64,000 nt of DNA from Parasalinivibrio latis (lineage in GTDB: Bacteria; Pseudomonadota; Gammaproteobacteria; Enterobacterales; Vibrionaceae): NCBI RefSeq assembly GCF_036825535.1, contig NZ_CP098813.1:1054001-1118000 (forward strand), given 5' to 3'. The first letter of the stretch is position 1. Each line of letters starts with the position of its first letter. Shown in pieces: positions 33,584-41,912 of this stretch. Under the pieces are notes generated by a model. It ran no database searches and was not told the DNA's origin. It saw only the letters and a list, made by a program, of their open reading frames with translations. Both the position numbers and the translations under genes were made by a program.

Positions 33584-34411
33584 ATGGACATAGCTCTTGT
33601 TCAGCCTGATGGCATATTCATATCCTCGGATGACTACATTCAGTCCCCATCAGACTTCGTAGGCAGGCTCATTTGCCCGGATTGCAAAAAGAAGTGTTGG
33701 TATGTGAAACGCTCATTTCACCGAGGGGCGGAGAGACAGCATCATTTCGCTTCAAACCACTCTGATGGCTGCAATAGGGCTTCATCTCTCAACATCTATG
33801 AAGATGAGGCCGAATACGACCCAGAAAAGGCGAAGTCTCAAGACGACCTCTATGTTGACTTGGATAAAGCGAAATCTCAGAACATAGAGGTTCAGCAAAA
33901 AAATAAAGAAGAAGTTGAGGAAACGAATTGGGGCGTTAAACCTATCCATAAAGGCTCCAATGGTCAATTTCCGAATAATCGTTCTCTGAGGCAGATTCTT
34001 AGTTATCTGATCAGGAATCCCGAGTATGGAGAGGGCAAAACCATCAACGTTGTCGCTGAGTCTGGACGCAGTATTTTGCAAGGCCAGTTGAGAGACTTCC
34101 TCGTTCAGGTCCCACATTTTGAGGAACAGCATTTCCAGAAAACTCAAATCATCTGGGGTGAGATAAACAACTGGCATGAAGATAAGAATGGTACGTTGTG
34201 GCTAAATTATGGAAGGGGTGACGAGCCAAGTTTCCTACTGGAAAAGCCACTCAAAGAGAAGGTGATGGAACATTTTAGAGTAGCGGACTTTGAGCGATTT
34301 CTAGGTGCTCACTTCATCTTAGTTGGTGTTGTGGGGAAGTCGAAAAGAGGCAAGGCATTCATCAAGTGTTCAATGACAAAGTATATGGCTTTTGTTCGTA
34401 GAAAATTGTGA
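33584..34411 (+). CDS. CoiA-like zinc-ribbon protein of unknown function (cargo)
   Basis: 275 residues from the ATG at 33584 (a TTG at 33566 is also possible). The N-terminus has CPDCKKKCWYVKR...RQHHFASNHSDGC: two Cys three apart, a pair of His and a later Cys, as in the zinc ribbon at the start of CoiA-like nucleases, where the motif also reads CPxC...HFAH...C. A polar linker with KAKSQ repeats follows (ekaKSQDDLYVDLDKAKSQN), then an alpha/beta C-terminal half (SLRQILSYLIRNPEYGEGKTINVVAESGRSILQGQLRDFL). No PD-(D/E)XK core is evident. Possibly a DNA- or RNA-binding defence protein; unproven. Confidence 0.7.
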   Translation: MDIALVQPDGIFISSDDYIQSPSDFVGRLICPDCKKKCWYVKRSFHRGAERQHHFASNHSDGCNRASSLNIYEDEAEYDPEKAKSQDDLYVDLDKAKSQNIEVQQKNKEEVEETNWGVKPIHKGSNGQFPNNRSLRQILSYLIRNPEYGEGKTINVVAESGRSILQGQLRDFLVQVPHFEEQHFQKTQIIWGEINNWHEDKNGTLWLNYGRGDEPSFLLEKPLKEKVMEHFRVADFERFLGAHFILVGVVGKSKRGKAFIKCSMTKYMAFVRRKL

Positions 34412-34691
34412 GTAGAAAATCATCAATTTTTTCGGAATGAATCACAGAAAATTTAATTTAATCTTGATCTGAAGCTATCTTGGTTTGATTGGTCGAAATA
34501 ACATCAAACGAGTATGTATGCGATCGAAATCAAGATTAATTATAGTGTTTTTGTGTTATTTTACCGACAATGAATAGATTAATAAGAACGTGATCATTTT
34601 GAGATTATTGTATGTCTACTAAAATTTTTCTTAAAAACTTCTCCTTAAAAAGTATATTGAATTTTATTAGATTTTTCATAGGGAAATAATT
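34412..34691. other. 280-base AT-rich spacer in the cargo island
   Basis: No ORF seen. Very AT-rich, with several TATTG/TTATAAT-like stretches (for example ATTATAGTG near 34540) that could serve as promoter for the ATPase gene. Nothing else is evident. Confidence 0.4.
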
Positions 34692-36269
34692 GTGAGAGAA
34701 CTAAATAAAGCACTATTAAAACTATCTAAGCGTGCTGAAAAATATACAAGCCAACAATTGGTAGAGTCGTTCGTTGATGTTGGCCCATTATTTACTTTAC
34801 TTTCCAATAGTGATAACCAGGTCATATTCGGACGTCGAGGCACTGGAAAAACGCATGTGCTATCATACCTGACAAATCATCTTATTGATAAATCAATAAC
34901 AACTGTCCAGATTGATATGCGGACAATAGGGTCAACTGGCGGAATATACTCCGATACACAGCTTCCAGTGTCAGAGAGGGCTACGAGGCTTTTGTCTGAT
35001 ACCTTGTGCGCAATACATGACGGTATACTTGGGCAGGTTTTAGAGGATGATAAAAATCTATACGATTTGTCTTCTCTAGCAACAAACCTAGATTCGATTG
35101 CAGAGCAGTCTACTTCAATTGTTATCGAAGGAGACATTGAGCAGGAAAAAGGCAACGCCGGTAAACTGATATCTACGGTTAAAGATTCGGCATCTGTAAA
35201 GGTAAATCCAGCAAAGATAGACTTTAGTGCTGTTGCTGAAAACGTCAGTACCAGTGAGGATAGCTCAAACGAGCGTAGTCTGAAAAAAGGTACTGAGAAA
35301 ATTCGTATACATTTCTCCAGTGTTTATAACGAATTCGATAAATTAGTATCTAAATTGCCCTCTTCTGAACTTTGGATATTAATAGATGAATGGAGTGAAG
35401 TGCCATTAGATCTCCAACCTTTTTTGGCGGACTTGCTTCGAAGAACACTGTATCCCGTAGACGGTATTACAGTTAAAATTGCAGCAATTGAACAACGCTG
35501 TAATTTTAGAAGGCACAATGCACACGACGGTTCATACATTGGTATCGAGATCGGAGCTGATGCATCCGCTAGTTTGAACCTAGATGAATTTATGGTATTT
35601 GATAATGATGAAAGGCGTGCTAAAGAATTCTTCGGTAATATGCTCTTTAAGCATGTTTCTTCACTTGATACTGACGAGAGCAACCCTTTATCATTAACAT
35701 CACAATCCAAATTTATTAATGATGTTTTTACACAAGAGGGCGCTTTTGAAGAATTTGTTCGTTCTTCTGAGGGGGTACCTAGGGACGCTATAAATATAAT
35801 TGGTTTGGCGGCTCAAAAAGCTCTTGATAAGCAAATATCTATACCAATTACCAGAGAGGCAGCTCGTAATTGGTACCACCGTTCAAAGCATAAGGCGATA
35901 TCTAGTAGGCCGGAAGCTCTGAATCTTCTTGAGTGGATAATTAATGAGGTTATAGGTCAAAGGCAAGCTAAAGGGTTCCTACTTTCCAGTAATGCTAAAG
36001 ATGAACTCATCGAGTACCTTTTTGATAACCGTATTATACACCTACTAAAGACCGGGGTGTCTGCTCAGTTATTCCCAGGCAAGCGGTTCAATGTATATTG
36101 CCTAGATTATGGCTGTTATGTTGACTTACTGGCAACGAAAAATGCACCCAAAGGGTTATTGGTTGAAGAAGCTACAGATGGCTCTGAAAGTGAGTACATA
36201 GATGTCCCAAAAACTGACTTTCGATCGATTCGCAATGCGATATTAGACTTAGAGCGTTTTTATCAATAA
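34692..36269 (+). CDS. Stand-alone ORC/STAND-like P-loop ATPase (cargo; defence candidate)
   Basis: 525 residues, GTG start at 34692 with AGGGA about eight bases upstream. Walker A VIFGRRGTGKTHVL (GRRGTGKTH at 47-55) and Walker B ELWILIDEWSEVP (about 226-238) are clear. A long polar insert (about 110-205) separates them. EQRCNFRRHN and SSEGVPRDAINIIGLAAQKAL correspond to sensor-type and lid-type regions of ORC/CDC6-like ATPases. The C-terminal 150 residues look like winged-helix DNA-binding sequence (LLEWIINEVIGQRQAKGFLLSSNAKDELIEYLFDNRIIHLLKTG). No partner effector gene is recognised. Nucleic-acid sensing in anti-phage defence is plausible but unproven. Confidence 0.75.
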   Translation: MRELNKALLKLSKRAEKYTSQQLVESFVDVGPLFTLLSNSDNQVIFGRRGTGKTHVLSYLTNHLIDKSITTVQIDMRTIGSTGGIYSDTQLPVSERATRLLSDTLCAIHDGILGQVLEDDKNLYDLSSLATNLDSIAEQSTSIVIEGDIEQEKGNAGKLISTVKDSASVKVNPAKIDFSAVAENVSTSEDSSNERSLKKGTEKIRIHFSSVYNEFDKLVSKLPSSELWILIDEWSEVPLDLQPFLADLLRRTLYPVDGITVKIAAIEQRCNFRRHNAHDGSYIGIEIGADASASLNLDEFMVFDNDERRAKEFFGNMLFKHVSSLDTDESNPLSLTSQSKFINDVFTQEGAFEEFVRSSEGVPRDAINIIGLAAQKALDKQISIPITREAARNWYHRSKHKAISSRPEALNLLEWIINEVIGQRQAKGFLLSSNAKDELIEYLFDNRIIHLLKTGVSAQLFPGKRFNVYCLDYGCYVDLLATKNAPKGLLVEEATDGSESEYIDVPKTDFRSIRNAILDLERFYQ

Positions 36270-36363
36270 GAGAGCCTATCTGCATAGTTGACGCATTTGG
36301 GCTAGGCGTCTTCGAGCGTCTAAATATTGTACAAATATATAAAGCCATTTTTTTCGCTGAAGC

Positions 36364-36407
36364 TTTTCACCTAATCCCCTCCAAACTGCCCGCGCTACCG
36401 TGCGGGC
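36364..36407 (+). promoter_or_regulatory. Putative late promoter box upstream of protease/capsid genes
   Basis: TTTTCACCTAATCCCCTCCAAA (36364-36385) is shared, with two changes in the TTTCACCT-to-CCAAA core, with 44915-44935 before the tail-sheath gene. A hairpin (TGCCCGC 36387-36393 with GCGGGCA 36402-36408) lies over the start codon of the protease gene. Binding by the Mor-type activator is inferred. Confidence 0.5.
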
Positions 36408-37397
36408 ATGAAGACACAAACCCTCACTCTCAGTACTGACCTGACTGCCCTGGCGGCTAATACCGCGGGGAGCGGGGCGTCTGTGTGGGCCGAATTTATC
36501 CCCTCAGGCACTGAGATTATCGGCCGTGACGGGCGAAATTGGGTTAATGATGCTCCCAGCGCCATTGTGGCGGCGTTTGCCGAAAACGGTGCTGATCTTC
36601 CCATTGATATTGAGCATGCCACCGAAATCAAAGGCAAAGCCGGGGAGCCTGCCCCTGCAGTGGGGTGGATTAAGGCCCTGCAAGCCCGTGAAGGCGGGGC
36701 TATCTGGGGGCTGGTCGAGTGGAATGACACGGGACGCGAACTCGTGGACCAAAAAGCCTACCGCTATCTCTCTCCGGTCTTCACTTTCGATATCAACTCA
36801 AAACGCATTTTGCAGCTTTACTCGGCAGGGCTTACCAACCAGCCGAATCTACACCTGACCGCGCTCAACCGGCGCAACATACCCGACAGAGAGGAATCCA
36901 TGCCGTTACCGCTGGCGATTTGTACCGCGTTGGCGTTGCCGCCTGAGGCGACTGAAGCGCAGGCCGTGTCGGCTATCAGCCGACTCAACGATGACAAAGC
37001 CACCGCGCTCAACCAGGCGCAAAATCCGTCGATTGACAAGTTCGTACCCCGGGCAGACCACGATGCCGCGCTAAACCGTGCGAAAGAAGCAGAACGCGAG
37101 CTCAAGGCAGTGCGGGAAGCGGCGATTGACCAACAGGTTGAAGACGCCCTGGACCGGGCGCTTGTTGCCGGAGTCATTACCCCTTCAACGGTGGAGTACC
37201 ACCGGGCTTGCTGTAAGGAAGAAGGCGGACTTGCCCGCTTTGAAGCCTATGCGGCAACTGCCCCGATTGTTGGCGGGGACAGTGGGCTTGATAACCGGGT
37301 GCGCAACACCTTGTCACTGACCGAGGAAGACCGGATAGCTTGCCGCCTGCTTGGCATTGAGGAAGACGCTTACAGCGCGGCAAAGGAGACTGACTGA
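36408..37397 (+). CDS. Mu gpI-like prohead protease/scaffold
   Basis: 329 residues. AEFIPSGTEIIGRDGRNWVNDAPSAIVAAF, LPIDIEHATEIKGKAGEPAPAVGWIKAL and AYRYLSPVFTFDINSKRILQLYSAGLTNQPNLHL are strong Mu I protease stretches. The C-terminal half (PRADHDAALNRAKEAERELKAVREAAIDQQVEDAL) is the coiled-coil scaffold. It should help assemble and then clear the prohead interior. Its stop overlaps the capsid gene start. First backbone gene after the cargo island. Confidence 0.93.
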   Translation: MKTQTLTLSTDLTALAANTAGSGASVWAEFIPSGTEIIGRDGRNWVNDAPSAIVAAFAENGADLPIDIEHATEIKGKAGEPAPAVGWIKALQAREGGAIWGLVEWNDTGRELVDQKAYRYLSPVFTFDINSKRILQLYSAGLTNQPNLHLTALNRRNIPDREESMPLPLAICTALALPPEATEAQAVSAISRLNDDKATALNQAQNPSIDKFVPRADHDAALNRAKEAERELKAVREAAIDQQVEDALDRALVAGVITPSTVEYHRACCKEEGGLARFEAYAATAPIVGGDSGLDNRVRNTLSLTEEDRIACRLLGIEEDAYSAAKETD

Positions 37398-38317
37398 TGG
37401 CCATCATCACCCCGCAACTGATCAAAAGCCTGTTTACCGGGTTCAAGTCGTCTTTCCAGGGCGGTCTTGGCATGGCGACACCCCAATACACGGAAGTGGC
37501 GACCGTCATCAAATCGACCACTGCGTCGAACACCTATGGTTGGCTTGGCCAGTGGCCAGGGTTCCGTGAGTGGATCGGTGACAGGGTCATCAAGGACATG
37601 GAAGCCCACGGCTACCAGATTTTCAACAAGGACTTTGAATCGACCGTCGGTGTCAAGCGCACAGACATCGAGGATGACAACTTGGGTATCTACAGCCCGA
37701 TGATGCAGGAAATGGGGCGTGCAACCGCTGCTTTCCCGGATGAGTTGGTGTTCCCGATGCTGCGGGACGGGTTCACCACGGCGTGTTACGACGGCCAGAA
37801 TTTCTTTGATGCCGACCACCCGGTAAACGATCAGGTGGATGGACAGGGCACGGATGACAGTGTCTCAAACGTGTTGGTTGATAACGGCTACAAGGGTGAG
37901 GCGTGGTACTTACTGGATACGACCCGTGCCATCAAGCCCATCATTTTCCAAGAGCGTAAGAAGCCCAAGTTTGTGGCGATGACCAAGGAAGATGACGAAG
38001 ACGTCTTCATGCGGAAGCTCTACCGCTACGGTGTGGACCTTCGCTGCAATGTGGGTTTTGGTTTCTGGCAAATGGCCTACGGTGTCAAAGCCGATCTTAC
38101 CTTGGACACGCTCTGGCAGGCCTACAGCACTATGCGGTCATTCAAGGCTGACGGGGGCAGGCCTTTGGGCATCAAACCGAACATGCTGGTCATCCCTGTC
38201 TCGATGGAAAAAAAGGCCACGCAGCTTTTGCAGCGTGAGCTATTTGCTGATGGAGGCAATACCGTCTCGAACGAGCTTCGGGGCAAGTTCAAGGTGGTCA
38301 TTCCCGATTTTTTGTGA
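37397..38317 (+). CDS. Mu gpT-like major capsid protein
   Basis: 306 residues, the usual length for Mu T. LIKSLFTGFKSSFQGGLG, YGWLGQWPGFREWIGDRVIKDMEAHGYQIFNKDFESTVGVKR and FFDADHPVN are highly conserved in the family. It forms the icosahedral head. It overlaps the protease stop and is followed by a strong terminator, which sets capsid synthesis apart from the connector genes. Confidence 0.94.
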   Translation: MAIITPQLIKSLFTGFKSSFQGGLGMATPQYTEVATVIKSTTASNTYGWLGQWPGFREWIGDRVIKDMEAHGYQIFNKDFESTVGVKRTDIEDDNLGIYSPMMQEMGRATAAFPDELVFPMLRDGFTTACYDGQNFFDADHPVNDQVDGQGTDDSVSNVLVDNGYKGEAWYLLDTTRAIKPIIFQERKKPKFVAMTKEDDEDVFMRKLYRYGVDLRCNVGFGFWQMAYGVKADLTLDTLWQAYSTMRSFKADGGRPLGIKPNMLVIPVSMEKKATQLLQRELFADGGNTVSNELRGKFKVVIPDFL

Positions 38318-38335
38318 TGGCTAATGGTGACCTTT

Positions 38336-38357
38336 GCCCCCGAAAGGGGGCTTTTTT
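38336..38357 (+). terminator. Terminator after the capsid gene
   Basis: GCCCCC (38336-38341), GAAA loop, GGGGGC (38346-38351), then six T. A textbook intrinsic terminator inside the late operon, probably leaky, giving more capsid protein than connector proteins. Confidence 0.88.
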
Positions 38358-38372
38358 CTATGGAGGTCTGTA

Positions 38373-38717
38373 ATGGCTCAAACCTGGTTTGTCCGCGCCA
38401 AGCACCCACCGGGGTTTCGCCGGGCAGGGCATTTCTTTCCTTATGAGGGCATCACCCTCGATATGTCGACTCTGTCAGAGGCTGACAGGCAGGCCATTGC
38501 GGCTGAGCCCCGATTGGTAGTGGGCGAGAGTGGCCCTGCTGCGCCAGCACCGGCAGATGACCCTGTTTTGGATGATATCGTTGAGGTGATGGGGATGCTC
38601 GAGGGGGACAAAAAGCCGCCTGTTAGAGCGATTGAGGACGTACTTGGCCGTGATATCAGCGCCGCCCAGCGCGACCAGGCATGGGTGCGCTTCCAATCTA
38701 ACCTTAAGGGGGCGTGA
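38373..38717 (+). CDS. Mu gp35-like connector/head protein
   Basis: 114 residues from the ATG at 38373, where GGAGG lies seven bases upstream. WFVRAKHPPGFRRAGHFFPYEGITLDMSTLSEADRQAIAAEPRLVV fits the small HI1506/gp35-type head proteins of Mu-like phages; the C-terminal part (AIEDVLGRDISAAQRDQAWVRF) is helical. Exact role is unknown, but the position between capsid and gp36 genes is conserved. Stop overlaps the next start (GTGATG). Confidence 0.75.
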   Translation: MAQTWFVRAKHPPGFRRAGHFFPYEGITLDMSTLSEADRQAIAAEPRLVVGESGPAAPAPADDPVLDDIVEVMGMLEGDKKPPVRAIEDVLGRDISAAQRDQAWVRFQSNLKGA

Positions 38718-39148
38718 TGTATGCCACCCTGGATGACATGCTGGCGAGATACGGTGAGGACGTGGTTTATACACTGGCAGACACCGACGGCAACGGTGCC
38801 CTTGACGAGTCTGGTGCCGAGCGTAGCCTGCGCGATGCGACCGGGCTTATCAATTCCTACCTTGGTAGTCGCTACCCCTTGCCACTTCCCAATACTCCCG
38901 CTCTCCTGACCCGGCTTTGTGTCGACATCGCTCTTTACTGGTTGGCCGACGATGCCGGTGGTGCCACCGAGGAACGGCGCCAGCGTTTTGAAGATGCCAT
39001 CAAATGGTTGGAAAGCAGTGCCAAAGGCCAGGTAGCACTTGGAGTAGAAGATGACTCCGAGGATGGCGACGACTTGGTGGAGGAGGATGGGATGGCTTTT
39101 AGTTCAGCAGAACGCCTATTTTCACGCCGCGGATTGGGGAGGTTCTGA
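38717..39148 (+). CDS. Mu gp36-like connector protein (DUF1320)
   Basis: 143 residues. MYATLDDMLARYGEDVVYTLAD, LRDATGLINSYLGSRYPLPLPNTPALLTRLCVDIALYWLADD is the DUF1320 signature. It is expected to be part of the head-tail connector. ATG at 38717 is preferred over GTG at 38714. Its last base overlaps the following ATG. Confidence 0.9.
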   Translation: MYATLDDMLARYGEDVVYTLADTDGNGALDESGAERSLRDATGLINSYLGSRYPLPLPNTPALLTRLCVDIALYWLADDAGGATEERRQRFEDAIKWLESSAKGQVALGVEDDSEDGDDLVEEDGMAFSSAERLFSRRGLGRF

Positions 39149-39594
39149 TGCCTGCGAGCCTGTCCATTGATGTACGCCACCTCGACAGCCTTAATCGCAC
39201 CCTTACACGCCTTGCTAAGGTGGACGCTCAGGAGGTGATGTTGGCACTGGCTAACCTTGTGGAGAGCCAGACACGCACCCGCCTTGAACAGGACAAACAA
39301 GATCCGGACGGCGAGCCATGGGAAGCCTGGTCCTTGCCTTATGGACGTACCCGCCACAGCAACCACAGCTTGCTAGAGAATGAGGACCACCTTATTGACT
39401 CGCTGGTCTCCTGGGCCAATGACACAGAAGCGCGGACAGGTAGCAACCTTGTTTACGCCGCGAGCCACCAATACGGCGATGACCGCCGCAACCTTCCCGA
39501 ACGGGCATACCTTGGTGTAAATAACGACGATCTGGTTGCCCTTGATTCGGCCTTGAGTGACTGGGCGGACAGCTTGGTCGGGAGGATGCGGTGA
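39148..39594 (+). CDS. Phage virion morphogenesis protein (Mu gpG-like)
   Basis: 148 residues. LVESQTRTRLEQDKQDPDGEPWEAWS is the hallmark of the Mu G / P2 S tail-completion family, and YAASHQYGDDRRNLPERAYLGV is the conserved C-terminal part. It joins the head to the tail. Overlaps its neighbours by one and four bases. Confidence 0.9.
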   Translation: MPASLSIDVRHLDSLNRTLTRLAKVDAQEVMLALANLVESQTRTRLEQDKQDPDGEPWEAWSLPYGRTRHSNHSLLENEDHLIDSLVSWANDTEARTGSNLVYAASHQYGDDRRNLPERAYLGVNNDDLVALDSALSDWADSLVGRMR

Positions 39595-40124
39595 GGCTTA
39601 AAGGGCTAAGGCAGGCCATCATTCACACTATCAAAGCCGCGATGCCTTCATTGGCCGCGGTGGGCTGCCACCCTGGCCGTTTCAACCTTGATGAACTGCG
39701 ACGCATTGCGACGCGACTTCCTGCTGTGCGCGTCGCGTTGATGGGGGCCCCGAAAACGCGGGTGGTGGAAACCGGCGAGCGGGACATTACCGTCCGGGTA
39801 GCCGCGTTTGTCATCACTGCAGATACCCGGTACCTGCCAAGGGATTAATCTGCACTGGCCATTGTCGAGGCGTTGCTGGATATGGTTCCGAATAATCGGT
39901 GGGGTATGGCTGCCCTTTGCGGGGCGACAGACGTGGCTGCGGAAAACCTCTTTTCCGGTCGGATTGATAAGCAAGGGGTCGCGATGTGGGCAGTGACATG
40001 GTCGCAGTCTATCCGTATTGGGGAGGATATCTGGCAAGGCGGAGTGTTGCCGTCAGCGGTCTACATCAACGGCGATCGGGCATACGATGGTCATGCACCG
40101 GCGTATGACAGGTTGGTGCCATGA
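39591..40124 (+). pseudogene. Mu gp37-like protein interrupted by an in-frame TAA
   Basis: The frame is continuous from 39591 to 40124 except for one TAA at 39846-39848. The first part (LKGLRQAIIHTIKAAMPSLAAVGCHPGRFNLDELRRIATRLPAVRVALMG) ends ...RYLPRD, and the second part resumes at once with SALAIVEALLDMVPNNRWG and ends APAYDRLVP. Both halves look like one DUF1834/gp37-type tail protein. The stop could arise from a CAA or another single-base change. A TTG at 39873 might allow restart. This is the second such TAA in the prophage. Confidence 0.75.
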
Positions 40125-40699
40125 ACGAGAAAATTCTCCAACGCCTGGCCGAGCTTGAGCGGCGCCTTGCCAACCTCCTGATGACTGGGCAGGTGGCGGA
40201 TGTTGACTACCCGTCAGGGTATGTCAAGGTGGCCGCCGGCGCTTTGACCACCACCTGGCTTCCTTGGGTGACGCACCGGGCAGGCCCGGATGTGAGTTTC
40301 TGGGCTCCTGAGGTTGGGGAACAGGTGATGGTGTTAAGCCCCTGTGGTGAGCCGGAGCTCGGTGTGGTGCTGCCGGCCATCTACCAAAACCTTTATCCCC
40401 ACACCGACCAGCGCGAGACAGTGAAACGGGTGCAGTTTGCAGACGGGGCAGACATGAGTTACGACCGCGCCAGACATGCACTCGCTATCCTTTTGCCTCC
40501 GGGTGCAACCACGACCTTAATCGCCCAAGGAGGTATCACCGTTGAGGGCAACGTGACCGTCAAAGGGAATATAAAGGCAACCGGTGATATCACTGACAAG
40601 ACCCGCTCGATGCAGGCTGACCGGGTGATATACAACGGCCACAGACACCTTTCACCGGAAACCGGGGCCAAGACATCTGAGCCGGGAGCCCAGCAATGA
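40121..40699 (+). CDS. Baseplate assembly protein V (tail spike)
   Basis: 192 residues of the P2 gpV type. The OB-fold N-terminal part (VADVDYPSGYVKVAAGALTTTWLPWVTHRAGPDVSFWAPEVGEQVMVLSPCGEPELGVVLP) is followed by a beta-helix spike (GATTTLIAQGGITVEGNVTVKGNIKATGDITDKTRSM) and GHRHLSPETGAKTSEPG. It forms the membrane-piercing tip of the contractile tail. Its terminal HxH (GHRH) could bind iron, as in P2. Confidence 0.93.
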   Translation: MNEKILQRLAELERRLANLLMTGQVADVDYPSGYVKVAAGALTTTWLPWVTHRAGPDVSFWAPEVGEQVMVLSPCGEPELGVVLPAIYQNLYPHTDQRETVKRVQFADGADMSYDRARHALAILLPPGATTTLIAQGGITVEGNVTVKGNIKATGDITDKTRSMQADRVIYNGHRHLSPETGAKTSEPGAQQ

Positions 40700-41031
40700 A
40701 GGGGATAAGCCGCCATGATGGTAAAGCGCTGTCGGGGATTGCGCACCTCAGGCAAAGCCTGACTGACATTCTAACTACGCCTATTGGTACCCGGGTGATG
40801 CGCCGGGACTATGGGTCGCGTCTCTTTGAGCTCATTGATGCGCCGCTCAATGACGCCACCATCGCCGAGATTTATGTGGCGACCGCCGAAGCGGTAGAAC
40901 GCTGGGAGCCGCGCTTTAAGCTGTTGCGGGTTGCTGTGACGGACATCCGTGCCGGCCATGTCACACTGGACTTGGCTGGGGAGTACCTGCCGGAAGGGCA
41001 CCCTCTCACGTTAAGAGGACTGGCGTTATGA
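40696..41031 (+). CDS. Baseplate protein W (gp25/GpW-like)
   Basis: 111 residues. LRQSLTDILTTPIGTRVMRRDYGSRLFELIDAP is the gpW/gp25 lysozyme-like wedge signature. It forms part of the baseplate wedge with J. Overlaps V and J genes by four bases each. Confidence 0.92.
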   Translation: MKGISRHDGKALSGIAHLRQSLTDILTTPIGTRVMRRDYGSRLFELIDAPLNDATIAEIYVATAEAVERWEPRFKLLRVAVTDIRAGHVTLDLAGEYLPEGHPLTLRGLAL

Positions 41032-41912
41032 GCAGTGTCATCAATCTTGCCGAACTGCCTTCCCCCAATGTGGTAGAGGCGCTCGATTATGAATCCATCC
41101 TGGGCGAGATGCTGGCGGATTTGAAACGCCGCTCACCGGCATTTTCCGCTACCGTCGAATCCGACCCGGCCTACAAAATTCTTGAAGTGGCGGCCTATCG
41201 GGAAATGCTCCTTCGTCAGCGGGTGAACGATGCCGCGCGTTCCGTGATGGTGGCGTATGCGAGGGACAAAGACCTCGAACACCTTGGCGCCTTATTCAAT
41301 GTGCCTCGCAGGATTATCCAGCAAGGCGACTCAGAGGCTTCTCCGCCGGTACCTGACATCAATGAGGATGACGAGACATATCGGGTGCGTATTCCCCTCT
41401 CGCTGGAAGGGCTCAGTACGGCTGGTCCCGTGGGTGCGTACCAATACCATGCACTGTCTGCGTCGGGGCTTGTTAAAGACGTCGATGTACAAAGCCCGTC
41501 ACCGGGAGAAGTGTTGGTCACTGTGCTTTCACAAGAGGGCCAGGGAGAGGCCTCGTTGGCACTGTTGGATACCGTAGCTGACGCACTCAATGATGAGGAC
41601 GTGAGGCCGTTGACTGACAAGATCACTGTTCAGGGAGCAGACGTTGTGACCTATGCCGTCCAAGCAAGCCTGACGTGTTTTGATGGCCCGGACAAGAATG
41701 TCGTGCTTCAAGCGGCCCAGCAAGCGGTCGTCAAATACATTGAGCGAGAACATCGTCTGGGAAGAACTATCAGTCGCTCAGGACTTTTTGCCGCGCTTCA
41801 TCAGCCCGGTGTTGAGAACGTTCAACTCACGTCACCCAGTGTAGATTTGGCGATCGAGCGTCATCAGGCAGTGTTTTGCAACGCGATAAACATAGAGGCG
41901 TCCAATGGCTGA
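41028..41912 (+). CDS. Baseplate assembly protein J
   Basis: 294 residues, P2 J-type. INLAELPSPNVVEALDYESILGEMLADLKRRSPAF, DPAYKILEVAAYREMLLRQRVNDAARSVMVAYARDKDLEHLGALFNV and YQYHALSASGLVKDVDVQSPSPGEVLVTVLS are strongly conserved. A main wedge component that links baseplate and tail fibre. Complete. Confidence 0.94.
   Translation: MSSVINLAELPSPNVVEALDYESILGEMLADLKRRSPAFSATVESDPAYKILEVAAYREMLLRQRVNDAARSVMVAYARDKDLEHLGALFNVPRRIIQQGDSEASPPVPDINEDDETYRVRIPLSLEGLSTAGPVGAYQYHALSASGLVKDVDVQSPSPGEVLVTVLSQEGQGEASLALLDTVADALNDEDVRPLTDKITVQGADVVTYAVQASLTCFDGPDKNVVLQAAQQAVVKYIEREHRLGRTISRSGLFAALHQPGVENVQLTSPSVDLAIERHQAVFCNAINIEASNG

Larger units (their letters stand above)
28896..36363. other. AT-rich cargo island inserted in the phage head operon
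   Basis: The DNA from 28.9 to 36.4 kb is visibly richer in A and T than the phage genes on both sides and its genes lack phage structural families. It lies between gpF and the protease gene, which are neighbours in other Mu-like head clusters. Contents in order: a one-TM protein, a secreted protein, an IS407-group element, a KAP-type NTPase (minus), a zinc-ribbon protein (plus) and a large ATPase (plus). The phage backbone resumes with a late-promoter box at 36364. Confidence 0.75.
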
